A stretch of 64,000 nucleotides of DNA from contig JAUZRP010000043.1 in assembly GCA_030950395.1 (NCBI GenBank), positions 1-64,000 of the forward strand, in the 5' to 3' direction. Below the pieces are notes generated by a model, which was not told where the DNA came from, did no database searches, and saw only the letters and a program-made list of their open reading frames with translations. Shown one piece after another: positions 18,331 to 29,338 of the stretch (its first letter is position 1; every line of letters begins with the position of its first letter). The position numbers and the translations under genes are program-made. This stretch comes from Desulfonauticus sp. Its GTDB lineage: Bacteria; Desulfobacterota; Desulfovibrionia; Desulfovibrionales; Desulfonatronovibrionaceae.

Positions 18331-19034
18331 GTTTTTGTGGCTATGTGCAGATAAACAATCCCTGAAGTTAGAGGGAAATAAGTTACTTTGTTAAAACCTG
18401 CCTGCTTCATTTCCAAAGCTAGTTGCCAGGCATAAGGAAAATTTTGGACACTCTGAGCAAGATAGCTATAAGCCTCTTTATTTTTTGAGACAATTCCACC
18501 AATCCAGGGCAAAAGTTTGTGCAAATAAAAATTATATACTCCTGCCCAAATTTTTTGCTTACTACTTCCAAATTCTAAAACGTGAAAACTTCCACCTGAT
18601 TTCAATACCCGTAAAACCTCCTCATATACCAAAGTGCGTGGAGAAATATTTCTCAGACCAAAAGCAATGGTTACAGCGTCAAACGTATTGTCTGCAAAAG
18701 GTAAAATCTGGGCATTGGCCTGCACAGGAGCAATTTGTTCCTGAAAATCACGGATCTTTTTCCTACCAACCAAAAGCATGGGCAAAGTATAGTCTAAGGC
18801 TGCTACAAAAGAGGATGGTTGTTGTTTAACAATATTTATGGCTATATCAAACGTGCCACAGGCCAGGTCTAAAAATTTTTTTTGTTGGGGAAAATCCAAG
18901 GTCTTAATAAGACGCTTTCGCCAATAAATGTCTATCCCTAAACTTAAAGTGCGGTTCAAAAAATCATACCAGGGAGCAATATGGCTAAAAAGAGTTTTAA
19001 CTAATTTTTTCTGATTGTTCTTGGGAGTTTGCAC
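18327..19034 (-). CDS. menG: Demethylmenaquinone C-methyltransferase (MenG/UbiE)
   Basis: SAM-dependent last step of menaquinone synthesis. It shows SHIAPWYDFLNRTLSLGID at the N-terminus, the SAM-binding FLDLACGTFDIAI (about residues 54-66), DNTFDAVTIAFGLRNI and VLKSGGSFHVLEFG. The 235-residue length matches UbiE/MenG. It completes the quinone theme set by mqnB, mqnD and the prenyl synthase. The listed start overlaps the small upstream ORF by 38 bp; no better start inside is obvious. It converges with the DUF2065 gene. Confidence 0.93.
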   Translation of the reverse strand: MQTPKNNQKKLVKTLFSHIAPWYDFLNRTLSLGIDIYWRKRLIKTLDFPQQKKFLDLACGTFDIAINIVKQQPSSFVAALDYTLPMLLVGRKKIRDFQEQIAPVQANAQILPFADNTFDAVTIAFGLRNISPRTLVYEEVLRVLKSGGSFHVLEFGSSKQKIWAGVYNFYLHKLLPWIGGIVSKNKEAYSYLAQSVQNFPYAWQLALEMKQAGFNKVTYFPLTSGIVYLHIATKT

Positions 19035-19185
19035 AGGATTTGCTATCCCGAATAGTTTTTAAAATGTGTTTATAAATCAAGGCAAAATTATCAGGAAAAT
19101 TAGAGGGAGAAATACGTCCTACCTCTATAAACTTTACCACTATTTCTTTGGCCACTTGTAAGGCTTGCTTTTCTAATTTGTCCAT
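18997..19185 (-). CDS. Small conserved-looking protein upstream of menG
   Basis: A 62-residue soluble protein, MDKLEKQALQVAKEIVVKFIE then VGRISPSNF. I recall similar short proteins in Desulfovibrio genomes, but cannot verify this. It is predicted to be mostly helical, with no membrane segment or metal motif. It overlaps the start of menG by 38 bp, so the two are probably translated together. It follows a GC-rich hairpin ending in a T-run. Function unknown. Confidence 0.6.
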   Translation of the reverse strand: MDKLEKQALQVAKEIVVKFIEVGRISPSNFPDNFALIYKHILKTIRDSKSCANSQEQSEKIS

Positions 19186-19200
19186 AATTATTACCAGCTA

Positions 19201-19276
19201 AAAATTAAAAAAATCCGCCCGGGTGGGGGAATTGGCTTTGACCTATACTTTACATATAGTGTCTTGGCCGGGCGGC
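19201..19276 (-). terminator. GC-rich hairpin with T-run, terminator or attenuator before the small ORF-menG pair
   Basis: CCGCCCGG (19215-19222) pairs with CCGGGCGG (19268-19275), enclosing an inner CTATA...TATAG inverted repeat. On the minus strand the right arm is followed by ATTTTTTTAATTTTT. It lies between the acidic-protein gene and the 62-residue ORF, whose ATG is about 20 bp beyond the T-run. The base composition stands out sharply from the surroundings. The 45-nt apical part is long for a plain terminator. Confidence 0.6.
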
Positions 19277-19395
19277 TAAAAAGAAGAACCTAAAAAAGCC
19301 CTCCCTTTTAAAAGCGTTACAGATAAAAAACTTTAGACAGGATATTTAGCCTGTTTATGTTGATTTAATAAAAACACAGTGTTGTAAGCCAGCCC

Positions 19396-20553
19396 TTAAG
19401 CTTCAGTATTATCCTTTTTTCTTTTTTTAGCAATAATTTTGGCTATTTCTTCTCGGATAACTTTAGCTGCTTCTTTGGGCACCTTATGGGTAAGACAATC
19501 TTCCAATTCAAGTCTCATTTGCTTGGCTAGCAATTTTAAATCTTCTCTATTAATAAAATCTTTTTGCACCAAAATTTCATTCACAATTTCTCTTACCGAG
19601 CTATCTAAACTCTCTTTTGTTGGCTGTATTGACTGTTCTTGAGCAGTGTTTATAGTCTTTTCTAAATCACTTATTTTTTGTTCTAACTCACTTATTCTTT
19701 GCCCAATTTCTGATAACTTAACTTGCTCCTGTTTTTCCGCAGACAATTGATCTAATTCATCTTTTGTATTCTGAACATCCTGTTTTAGGGTATTAAACTC
19801 TTTTTCCAAAAAGGCTAATTTTTCTTCTAACCTAGAAATAGGTTCTTTTAACTCCTGTTGACATGACTGTAAATCAGATAATTTTTCATTAACAATTGTT
19901 TCTATAGTTTCTGTGATATTTTGGATAGTATCTTGTGCTTCAACTTTGTCCTCTGCTTTGATTTCATCTGATACTTGCGGCTCCTGAATGGATTGCTGAA
20001 CTTGCTGTTCTTTCTGGGTTTGCTCTGTTTTGTCTGATTTTTCTTGTTCCTGCTCAACAGGTGCTTTCTGTTTGGCGGTATCTTGAGATGCTTCAACTAG
20101 CTTTTCTCCATCTTTGTCCTGACTCGTTGGTTGAACACCTTCTTCAAGATCTTCGATATCTATTTCTTCTTTTGGAGAGGTTTCTGTTGCTTCTAACTCA
20201 GGCTCATCTTGCTCTTGTTTTGATGCATCTGATTCTACCTGGCCTTCAACCTGCTTTTCTTCCGGGCTTTCTTTAGGTGTAGAGGTTGTGGGTTCAGACT
20301 CATCCAATTCGTCTAGTCCATCGTCTTCAAATAAGTCATCAAAATCTAAACTTTCTTCTTCTTTGGTTGATTTCTTGGCCTCTTTAGAACCGCTATCTTC
20401 TTCTACTTCAAAAAGATCGTCCAATTCTGAAGCAAAATCATCATCGTCAACAGCATCTTCTTTGGGAAAAGACTCACCAGAAGAAGCTTCCTCAACAACC
20501 TCGGTCAACTCTATAATCTCTTCTTCCAAATTTTTATTATCTTTGTCGGCCAT
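19396..20553 (-). CDS. Acidic, low-complexity coiled-coil protein of unknown function
   Basis: A soluble 385-residue protein. The first 220 residues are extremely rich in Asp, Glu, Ser and Gln (for example DDDDFASELDDLFEVEEDSG) with a repeated DDLFE unit and probably disordered. Residues about 225-310 form a strong coiled coil (LEEKLAFLEKEFNTLKQDV). The C-terminal 70 residues contain a helical block ending in a lysine-rich tail. I moved the start from the GTG at 20565 to the ATG at 20553, which has GGAGG five bases upstream. It is preceded by two 19-bp direct repeats and followed by a GC-rich hairpin. No family recognised. Confidence 0.75.
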   Translation of the reverse strand: MADKDNKNLEEEIIELTEVVEEASSGESFPKEDAVDDDDFASELDDLFEVEEDSGSKEAKKSTKEEESLDFDDLFEDDGLDELDESEPTTSTPKESPEEKQVEGQVESDASKQEQDEPELEATETSPKEEIDIEDLEEGVQPTSQDKDGEKLVEASQDTAKQKAPVEQEQEKSDKTEQTQKEQQVQQSIQEPQVSDEIKAEDKVEAQDTIQNITETIETIVNEKLSDLQSCQQELKEPISRLEEKLAFLEKEFNTLKQDVQNTKDELDQLSAEKQEQVKLSEIGQRISELEQKISDLEKTINTAQEQSIQPTKESLDSSVREIVNEILVQKDFINREDLKLLAKQMRLELEDCLTHKVPKEAAKVIREEIAKIIAKKRKKDNTEA

Positions 20554-20623
20554 CCAAGCCTCCACTCTTTAGGGAATTAAAAAGCCTGAAACAGACTTAA
20601 TTGTATGAGGTTACCAAAAATCT

Positions 20624-20661
20624 AAAATATAAACTAATTGAAAAAATATAAACAAATTGAA
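20624..20661. promoter_or_regulatory. Two tandem 19-bp direct repeats upstream of the acidic-protein gene
   Basis: AAAATATAAACTAATTGAA (20624-20642) is followed directly by a copy with a single difference, AAAATATAAACAAATTGAA (20643-20661). It lies about 70 bp upstream of the start codon, where a promoter and operator would be expected; on the minus strand the units contain TTTATATTTT, -10-like. Possible binding site for a regulator. Confidence 0.4.
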
Positions 20662-20741
20662 TAAAGGCCTATTTTCTGCCTAATAAAACGATCAGTTTTA
20701 ATTTCAAAAACGAGTTTATTTTAAGCTCTTAGCCACTTAAA

Positions 20742-20781
20742 AAAATAAGGGTTGGGGGAATTTACCCAACCCTTATTTTTT
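20742..20781 (-). terminator. Rho-independent terminator of the cytochrome c3 gene
   Basis: A 15-bp perfect stem, AAAATAAGGGTTGGG with CCCAACCCTTATTTT, and an 8-nt loop. T-runs flank it on both strands. It lies immediately after the cytochrome stop codon. Confidence 0.9.
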
Positions 20782-21168
20782 TTATTTCTTTTTAGAATGG
20801 CACTTGTTACAAGAAGTAGGTCCAGTCTTTTTGCCAGCCTTTTTGTCTGCTTTATGACAGCCTACACAGCTTCTCTTACTTTTCCTGTCGTGAAAAGCTT
20901 TGAAAAAGCTCTTTTTGTTGTCATGACAACCTGCGTCAGAGCATTTTTTAATTTTAGACTTCCCATCCCAGGTGTGGTGACACACTTTACAATCAATATC
21001 CTTGTGATCTTCATGAGAAAACTTAGCAGGACCTTTTTTCAATTTTAATCCTGCTGGGGGAGCAATTAGTATTTCCCCTTTCGGAGCACTAATGGCCCAC
21101 AAGTTAGGAATAAGGAACAAAACAGCTACCAAGGCAGCCAAAGAACCAACCAACCAAGATCTTTTCAT
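20782..21168 (-). CDS. Tetraheme cytochrome c3 (class III)
   Basis: Periplasmic electron carrier between hydrogenases or formate dehydrogenases and membrane complexes in sulfate reducers. The signal peptide is clear: MKRSW, then a hydrophobic stretch to about residue 25. Four heme-binding motifs are present: CKVCH, the longer CSDAGCH (CX4CH), CVGCH and CNKCH, with free histidines (FSHEDH) for the sixth ligands. At 128 residues it is typical of the type I c3 family. It is monocistronic: its own TTGACA promoter lies upstream and a strong terminator directly downstream. Confidence 0.93.
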   Translation of the reverse strand: MKRSWLVGSLAALVAVLFLIPNLWAISAPKGEILIAPPAGLKLKKGPAKFSHEDHKDIDCKVCHHTWDGKSKIKKCSDAGCHDNKKSFFKAFHDRKSKRSCVGCHKADKKAGKKTGPTSCNKCHSKKK

Positions 21169-21224
21169 TGCACTAACCTCCTTTAAAAATTTAATCTATT
21201 CAAAAAAGAACAAGCTTTTGTATT

Positions 21225-21253
21225 ATTTAAAATATAAAATTTTCTCATGTCAA
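21225..21253 (-). promoter_or_regulatory. Promoter of the cytochrome c3 gene
   Basis: On the minus strand TTGACA (21248-21253), exactly 17 bp, then TTAAAT (21225-21230). A second TTGACA lies 12 bp farther upstream (21260-21265). The region is strongly AT-rich. Confidence 0.65.
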
Positions 21254-21335
21254 GCAATCTGTCAAAATTTTCTGATTGTTAAATCGTAAAACAAAAGTAA
21301 TTCTACTGCCACCAAAAAAATCAAATTCTCCTGGA

Positions 21336-22604
21336 CTAAAATTCCAAAGCTTCTGCAGCCCTAAGGGTCTCCTGCCATTCTTGCTCTGTATGCACAAAAG
21401 AATTAAAACTGGTTTCAAAAGCTGAAGGAGCAAGATAAACCCCTTGTTTACGCATTTGTCTATAAAAAGAAGCAAAAATTTCTTGTTCACAGGCTTTGGC
21501 CTGACTAAAGTTTTTAACTGGTTTGTCTGTAAAAAACAAGGTAAACATAGAAGAAATAGTATTTACCTGAACGTCTAAACCTTTTTTTTCTAAAATTTCT
21601 TTTAATGATAAAGCAAGTTTCTTAGTTTGCTCAGCAAGGAGCTTGTAATCTGAGGTTTGCAACACCTTTAAGGTAGCAATACCAGCACTCATAGCTAGAG
21701 GGTTCCCGGACAAAGTTCCGGCCTGATAAACTGGTCCACAAGGAGCTATATGCTCCATTATTTGCTTTTTACCTCCATAAGCGCCAACAGGCAAACCTCC
21801 TCCTATAATTTTCCCCAAACAAGTAAGATCAGGTTCAATACCAAAATAACCTTGAGCTCCCCTATAGTCCACTCTAAACCCTGTAATAACCTCGTCAAAA
21901 ATAAGTAAGCTGCCATACCTAAAAGTAAGCTCTCTTAGTCCCTGCAAAAAACCCTCCTCGGGCAAAATTACCCCCATATTGCCCGCCACAGGCTCCACAA
22001 TCACTGCAGCAATATCATCTCCGTATCTCTTAAACAAATCTTCTACCTGATCTAAATCGTTGTATTCAGCCAACAGGGTATGGGCTACTGTTTCTTCTGG
22101 GATACCAGGAGTGCCAGGAATAGACAAGGTAGCTACTCCAGAACCAGCACTAGCCAAAAAACTATCAGCATGGCCATGGTAACAACCAATAAATTTTACT
22201 ATTTTTTTACGTTTGGTATAGCCTCTGGCAAGCCTTACAGCACTCATAGTCGCTTCTGTACCCGAATTGACCATTCTCACCATCTCTATGCCAGGAATGG
22301 CATCTACAATCAACTCGGCCAGTTCTATTTCCAAAGCACAAGGGGCTCCAAAACTCGTGCCTTTTTCCAGGGTCTCTAAAAGTGCTTTTTTAACTTCAGG
22401 ATGAAGATGTCCCAAAATCAAAGGACCCCAGGATAGCACATAATCAATATACCTGCGCCCTTCTTCAGAATAGATAAAAGGTCCCTCTCCTCTGGCAATA
22501 AATAAAGGATCTGTTTGCACACTTAAACAGGCCCGAACAGGGCTATTTACTCCGCCGGGGATCAGTTCTTTAGCTTTTGCAAATAGCTGTTTTGAATCTG
22601 TCAT
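21336..22604 (-). CDS. hemL: Glutamate-1-semialdehyde 2,1-aminomutase
   Basis: PLP enzyme that forms 5-aminolevulinate from glutamate-1-semialdehyde in the C5 route to tetrapyrroles. [14 protein letters not shown] opens the N-terminus, [16 protein letters not shown] is at about residues 121-136, [12 protein letters not shown] follows, and the PLP lysine lies in [17 protein letters not shown] (about 264). The 422-residue length is typical. It lies 26 bp after the siroheme decarboxylase gene, linking tetrapyrrole precursor supply with heme synthesis from siroheme. Confidence 0.96.
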   Translation of the reverse strand: MTDSKQLFAKAKELIPGGVNSPVRACLSVQTDPLFIARGEGPFIYSEEGRRYIDYVLSWGPLILGHLHPEVKKALLETLEKGTSFGAPCALEIELAELIVDAIPGIEMVRMVNSGTEATMSAVRLARGYTKRKKIVKFIGCYHGHADSFLASAGSGVATLSIPGTPGIPEETVAHTLLAEYNDLDQVEDLFKRYGDDIAAVIVEPVAGNMGVILPEEGFLQGLRELTFRYGSLLIFDEVITGFRVDYRGAQGYFGIEPDLTCLGKIIGGGLPVGAYGGKKQIMEHIAPCGPVYQAGTLSGNPLAMSAGIATLKVLQTSDYKLLAEQTKKLALSLKEILEKKGLDVQVNTISSMFTLFFTDKPVKNFSQAKACEQEIFASFYRQMRKQGVYLAPSAFETSFNSFVHTEQEWQETLRAAEALEF

Positions 22605-22630
22605 ACTTCCTCCTGGTAAACTTTATTCAA

Positions 22631-23122
22631 TCAAAAATATTCCATAGATGTCTTTTTTAATTCTTGCACACTTTCCAAAATCTCATAATCAGAAATCCCT
22701 GTCTGCTTAGACAGATATTCTATAAGTTGTTCACAATCTTCTTTAGTTGCAGCATGAATCATGGTATAAATATTATACGGCCAATCAGGTATGATTTTGC
22801 GCTCATAACAATGAGTAATCTCTGGTCTAGAGACAAAGATATTGGCCACCTGTTCAACCTTATCCTCAGGCACTCTCCAGGCCACCATAGCATTTTGATT
22901 ATAACCAGCCTGCTGATGACGTAAAGTTGCTCCAAAACGCCTGATGTAGCCTTGCTCTTTCAAACGAATTAATAACTGTAAAACAGCCTCTTCTGAGATG
23001 CCCACACTCTTTGCAATATCCCGAAAAGGAGTCGGACTCTCTGGCAAATCCCCCTGGACCACTTTTAACACCAATAATTCCTGCCGAGTAAAAGGTATAG
23101 AATAACGCAACCTGACCTCCAT
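22631..23122 (-). CDS. ahbB: Siroheme decarboxylase subunit (AhbA/AhbB, Lrp/AsnC-like fold)
   Basis: Enzyme of the alternative heme pathway that decarboxylates siroheme to 12,18-didecarboxysiroheme. The N-terminal helix-turn-helix-like half (residues about 15-65) and the RRFGATLRHQQAGYNQNAMVAW segment are characteristic of the family, as is HCYERKIIPDWPYNIYTMIH with the likely active-site His/Arg region. I chose the ATG at 23122 rather than the TTG at 23128; neither has a strong ribosome-binding site. Pairing with hemL supports the enzyme role over a transcription regulator. Whether it is the A or B subunit is not certain. Confidence 0.82.
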   Translation of the reverse strand: MEVRLRYSIPFTRQELLVLKVVQGDLPESPTPFRDIAKSVGISEEAVLQLLIRLKEQGYIRRFGATLRHQQAGYNQNAMVAWRVPEDKVEQVANIFVSRPEITHCYERKIIPDWPYNIYTMIHAATKEDCEQLIEYLSKQTGISDYEILESVQELKKTSMEYF

Positions 23123-23273
23123 TTCCAACTAATCTAAAACAATAAATTTTTATAAACCAGAGATAGTCAGGATGCAAGAAAATTCATTACATTCAAATCC
23201 TGTTCATCATTGTAAAAACAAAACTATCCAATTCTAAACAAAAAACAAGCACAACTACTAAGAAACTTAAGTG

Positions 23274-23301
23274 TTGACGCTTATTGATTAAGAGCTTAGA
23301 T
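23274..23301 (+). promoter_or_regulatory. Candidate promoter for serS
   Basis: TTGACG (23274-23279), 16 bp, then TTAGAT (23296-23301), about 105 bp before the serS ATG. Confidence 0.4.
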
Positions 23302-23307
23302 GTAACG

Positions 23308-23335
23308 ACTTAAAACTTACAACTTAAAACTTACA
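23308..23335 (+). repeat. Perfect 14-bp tandem duplication in the serS leader
   Basis: ACTTAAAACTTACA occurs twice head to tail between the candidate promoter and the serS ribosome-binding site. Low-complexity intergenic sequence of this kind is scattered in the window. Confidence 0.6.
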
Positions 23336-23355
23336 ACAATTTTTCCAGATGCTAA

Positions 23356-24684
<1,329 letters not shown>

Positions 24685-24752
24685 AGTATTACTGGGACCA
24701 ACCAAACCCAAAAAATGTCCCTTTGTAACTAAAGCTGGCGAACAGGACAAAA

Positions 24753-24782
24753 AAAAGAGCCACCCCAAGGGATGGCTCTTTT
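24753..24782. terminator. Bidirectional terminator between serS and groEL
   Basis: AAAAGAGCCACC (24753-24764) pairs with GATGGCTCTTTT (24771-24782), one wobble pair, with A- and T-runs on either side so that it can serve both convergent genes. Confidence 0.85.
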
Positions 24783-24807
24783 AGGTTTAATGTGTTTACG
24801 ATCCGAT

Positions 24808-26451
<1,644 letters not shown>

Positions 26452-26469
26452 TTAAAAAATTTTTTTAAT

Positions 26470-26757
26470 TTACTCAATAATAGCCAAAATGTCATCTTCC
26501 CTCATAACCAAATGCTCAACACCTTCTATTTTCACCTCAGTGCCTGCATACTTATTAAACAACACTTTATCACCTTTTTTCACACTCATAGGAATAGTCT
26601 TACCATCATCAGTTACTCGACCATCACCTACAGCCACTACCTCGCCTTTAATTGGTTTTTCTTTTGCAGTATCAGGGATGATAATCCCCCCTTTAGTAAC
26701 CTCTTCTTCTTCCAAACGCTTTACCAAAACTCTGTCATGCAAAGGCTTCAAGTTCAT
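26470..26757 (-). CDS. groES: Co-chaperonin GroES (10 kDa)
   Basis: Heptameric lid for Gro[21 protein letters not shown] and the mobile loop [15 protein letters not shown] are diagnostic, and the roof segment [17 protein letters not shown] follows. I moved the start from 26790 to the ATG at 26757: GAAGGAGGG lies at the right distance upstream and the resulting 95 residues match the family, while the 11 extra residues do not. Confidence 0.97.
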   Translation of the reverse strand: MNLKPLHDRVLVKRLEEEEVTKGGIIIPDTAKEKPIKGEVVAVGDGRVTDDGKTIPMSVKKGDKVLFNKYAGTEVKIEGVEHLVMREDDILAIIE

Positions 26758-26819
26758 AACGTATCCCTCCTTCAAGGTTTTTGTTGTCAAAATCTTAGAC
26801 TTGATTTAAGACGATGCCT

Positions 26820-26848
26820 CATATAAACACGCTTTTAGCAGTCGTCAA
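26820..26848 (-). promoter_or_regulatory. groESL promoter
   Basis: On the minus strand TTGACG (26843-26848), 17 bp, then TATATG (26820-26825). The -35 box lies within the CIRCE element, so bound HrcA would block RNA polymerase. Confidence 0.75.
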
Positions 26849-26861
26849 GAGGGAGTGCTAA
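26835..26861 (-). promoter_or_regulatory. CIRCE element (HrcA operator) upstream of groESL
   Basis: On the plus strand TTAGCAGTC, nine bases, then GAGTGCTAA. The consensus is TTAGCACTC-N9-GAGTGCTAA, so there is one mismatch in the left arm and the spacing is exact. It implies heat-inducible control by HrcA, whose gene is not in the window. Confidence 0.9.
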
Positions 26862-26911
26862 AAAAAATTATTTTTTAGTTTAGCCAAAGAAAAAGCTGGA
26901 GGAAATAACAA

Positions 26912-27655
26912 ATGAAAATAACTTTCCTTTCAGTTGGAGAAGCCTTTGATGAACATCTAGCCAATACATCCCTATTGGTAAGTACAGAAAAACTAGATCT
27001 ACTCATAGATTGTGGCTTTTCAGTTCCTCCTTATTTTTGGCAACATACCAAAAATCCTCTAGACCTCACTGCTATCTACATAACTCACCTGCACGGAGAT
27101 CATTATTTTGGCCTGCCCCAACTTTTACTCCGTTTTTACGAACATAATAGGAGCAAAGAACTAATTATTTTAGGACCTAAAGGTATAAAAGAAAAGCTTC
27201 TCACCATTTTAGACTATGCCTACTCTGGATTAACAAACAAACTGGGCTTTAACTTGATTTTTCAGGAGTTAGAAGCAGATGAAGAATTTTCCCTCTCCCC
27301 TTTGCTTATTAAAACATTTCAAAGTCAACATCCAGTCAATTGTCTTGGAATAGGCATTCTTGAGGGGAAAACCAAAATTTATTATTCTGGAGATGGTCTT
27401 CCAGGCCAAAAAGCCCGGGACTTTTGCAAACTAGCTAATCTAGTTATTTTAGAAACTTATACCATAGATGCTCCCAAACCAGGACATAATTCTATTAAAC
27501 AGGCAATAGATATAGCCACCCAATGCAAAATGATAGCCCTGGTTCACATCCAGAGAAATGAAAGAAAGACATTAAAACAATTCTCTCACCTTATAGACAA
27601 TAATTTTAATATTCCTGTGTTTATTCCAGATAAAGGAAGTATTATTTATCTCTAA
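26912..27655 (+). CDS. Metallo-beta-lactamase fold hydrolase, RNase Z-like
   Basis: Metal-dependent hydrolase. The zinc motif HxHxDH appears as THLHGDHYFGLP (about residues 57-68), preceded by LLIDCGFSVP. Further ligands are likely HPVN (about 138) and YSGDGLPG (about 158), with ALVHIQ near residue 210. The 247-residue length and the GLPQLL context resemble RNase Z / ElaC-like proteins, but the full tRNase Z exosite is not evident, so a function in tRNA 3' processing is only possible. It is transcribed alone, divergent from groES, with GGAGG before the ATG. Confidence 0.8.
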   Translation: MKITFLSVGEAFDEHLANTSLLVSTEKLDLLIDCGFSVPPYFWQHTKNPLDLTAIYITHLHGDHYFGLPQLLLRFYEHNRSKELIILGPKGIKEKLLTILDYAYSGLTNKLGFNLIFQELEADEEFSLSPLLIKTFQSQHPVNCLGIGILEGKTKIYYSGDGLPGQKARDFCKLANLVILETYTIDAPKPGHNSIKQAIDIATQCKMIALVHIQRNERKTLKQFSHLIDNNFNIPVFIPDKGSIIYL

Positions 27656-27730
27656 GATCCAAAACAAATTGAATACACCCAAAAGCAGCTCATCAGACCT
27701 TAAGGCTAATTTTATTTCCTGTGCCAAAGA

Positions 27731-28510
27731 TTACAAATAAGCCTGGGCCACTAGAGACAAATCTACATACTTCATTTTTTTCTTTATATTAAAGCACAGC
27801 TCAGCAGAAACCAACATTTTGTTTTTGGTATGAAAAATAATTTCGTTTTTTTGCAAGTTTAATCTATGTTTAATAAAATCATAATCAAAATTATCTATTA
27901 TTAAAGCTAGCCCTTCAGCAAAATAAACTGAATTTATATATTGCATGCATTTTTGCAAAATAGAGATATCATATTTTCGTTCCAGACAATTGTAAATTAT
28001 AAGATTTAACATCAATTTTTCTGGATTTAACCTATGATCTATATTTAAAAATTTCTTTTTAGCAACTTCATCTTGATGCCCAAACTCTAGGACAAACTTC
28101 TTGGCAGTTTTTAAAATTTCTTGTTCATATATAGGCGCAAGTGGGTATTTAGAAATAAAACGAATCATAACTTTTTGAGGATTTTCTCTGGTAGCCATCC
28201 CTAAAACAGAAATAGCCATTAAGATTAATTTTTTTTCTAAATCTCTTAAAAAAGAATTCATCTTTACCTTGGCCAAAGATAGACAGTCTTCTGGAGGAAT
28301 TTTAGATTGTAATAGTCTTAACAAATAATTAATGTATGGCTCTGAAGTAAGTTTTATTTCTTGTTCTAAAACACTTTTGCTAAATAATTTAGCCAAAGAC
28401 AACCAATAAACCACCACCCCTTCCAGGGGCATTTCTACCAAATCAAACTCATTGCGCGGCCTCCGTTGGTTTATTGAGGTTTTGGGCTTTAAAATAAGCA
28501 ATTTTTTCAT
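27731..28510 (-). CDS. Unknown protein
   Basis: A 259-residue soluble, Lys/Leu-rich, mainly helical protein with no signal peptide or membrane helix. No nucleotide-binding or metal motif is evident. The only distinctive points are a charged N-terminus (PKTSINQRRPRNEFD) and a helical C-terminal half. It is the gene after the RdgC-like protein in the same direction, 38 bp apart, so the two may be co-transcribed. I do not recognise it. Confidence 0.6.
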   Translation of the reverse strand: MKKLLILKPKTSINQRRPRNEFDLVEMPLEGVVVYWLSLAKLFSKSVLEQEIKLTSEPYINYLLRLLQSKIPPEDCLSLAKVKMNSFLRDLEKKLILMAISVLGMATRENPQKVMIRFISKYPLAPIYEQEILKTAKKFVLEFGHQDEVAKKKFLNIDHRLNPEKLMLNLIIYNCLERKYDISILQKCMQYINSVYFAEGLALIIDNFDYDFIKHRLNLQKNEIIFHTKNKMLVSAELCFNIKKKMKYVDLSLVAQAYL

Positions 28511-28548
28511 ATTTAGGTCTTTCAGGACTTCTTTATTTAGTAAGCAAG

Positions 28549-29160
28549 TTATCTAACTAATACCTGTGGTTTATAATCTTTTAGGTCGTCTTCTTGAAAT
28601 CCTAATTCTTTTAACATAAAATTTACTGGTGTTAGCAAAATAGGTTGCAATTCAAAGGTACGCACAAATAGATCCACAAAGAGTTCCTGGACTTTTTCTC
28701 TAACAGAGCAAAAATAAATAAAATTTTTTTCCATATCCCAGACCACATCAAAAACAGCTGGTACAGGCAAAGTTTTTGTTAACAATTTCAATCTGATATT
28801 TTCTTTTAATTCTTTTTTTTCTTCTCTGGCAACAAATTTTTGCCCCTGTTCTTGTTTTTTTTGGAGCAACTCTTTTAAGGCAACTTCGTAATGTTTTTTT
28901 AAAACAGCAGGAGCAATTCTTCTTGTATCAAGGCGCAAGCTAAAAACAGCATATTGACCTTTAAAAGGTGAGGTAAAAAAGCTACTATCCAGCCAATTAT
29001 CAAAACACACCCAGCCAGCACCTCTCTCTACAGAGAGCTCCTCAATTTCTTTAAAACCATATAGCCTTAATCTCTCTTGGATGTTTTTAAAAAGCTCATC
29101 CGACACCTGTACTTCTACTTTATACAACGTAAAACTTACACTAGCACTTAAAATTCCCAT
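28549..29160 (-). CDS. RdgC-like (recombination-associated) protein
   Basis: E. coli RdgC is a ring-forming DNA-binding protein that restrains RecA. This protein has the family's feel: VERGAGWVCFD near the start, VFSLRLDTRRIAPAVLKKH, and an EEKKELKENIRLKLL helix followed by a strand-rich end. It has 203 residues, shorter than the roughly 300 of E. coli RdgC, which fits short versions I recall from Desulfovibrio. A hairpin-rich 178-bp gap separates it from the upstream oxidoreductase gene. Confidence 0.6.
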   Translation of the reverse strand: MGILSASVSFTLYKVEVQVSDELFKNIQERLRLYGFKEIEELSVERGAGWVCFDNWLDSSFFTSPFKGQYAVFSLRLDTRRIAPAVLKKHYEVALKELLQKKQEQGQKFVAREEKKELKENIRLKLLTKTLPVPAVFDVVWDMEKNFIYFCSVREKVQELFVDLFVRTFELQPILLTPVNFMLKELGFQEDDLKDYKPQVLVR

Positions 29161-29258
29161 TCATAACTCCCCAAAATATTTAGTAAAGATAATAATCCCC
29201 AAAAACAGTTATCTCTTGGGGCATAGCTTAATTTTTAAACAAAGTTAATAAAAATTTA

Positions 29259-29297
29259 GCCCCACTTGTGAACAAAACTTTGATTAACAAGTGAGGC
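29259..29297 (-). terminator. Terminator downstream of the FAD/Fe-S oxidoreductase
   Basis: GCCCCACTTGT (29259-29269) pairs with ACAAGTGAGGC (29287-29297), one mismatch; on the minus strand it continues into TAAATTTTTATT. Confidence 0.75.
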
Positions 29298-29338
29298 TTT
29301 ATAAAATTAGCAACCAAGTGAACATTAACGATAAGCCT

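Noticed and set aside
22080-22379. ORF antisense to hemL
   Set aside because: Shadow frame of a highly conserved gene with no ribosome-binding site; other long antisense ORFs in lon, purL and groEL were rejected for the same reason.
22631-23122. Lrp/AsnC-type transcription regulator
   Set aside because: The RRFGATLRHQ and HCYERKIIPDWPYNIYTMIH motifs and adjacency to hemL fit siroheme decarboxylase better than a DNA-binding regulator.
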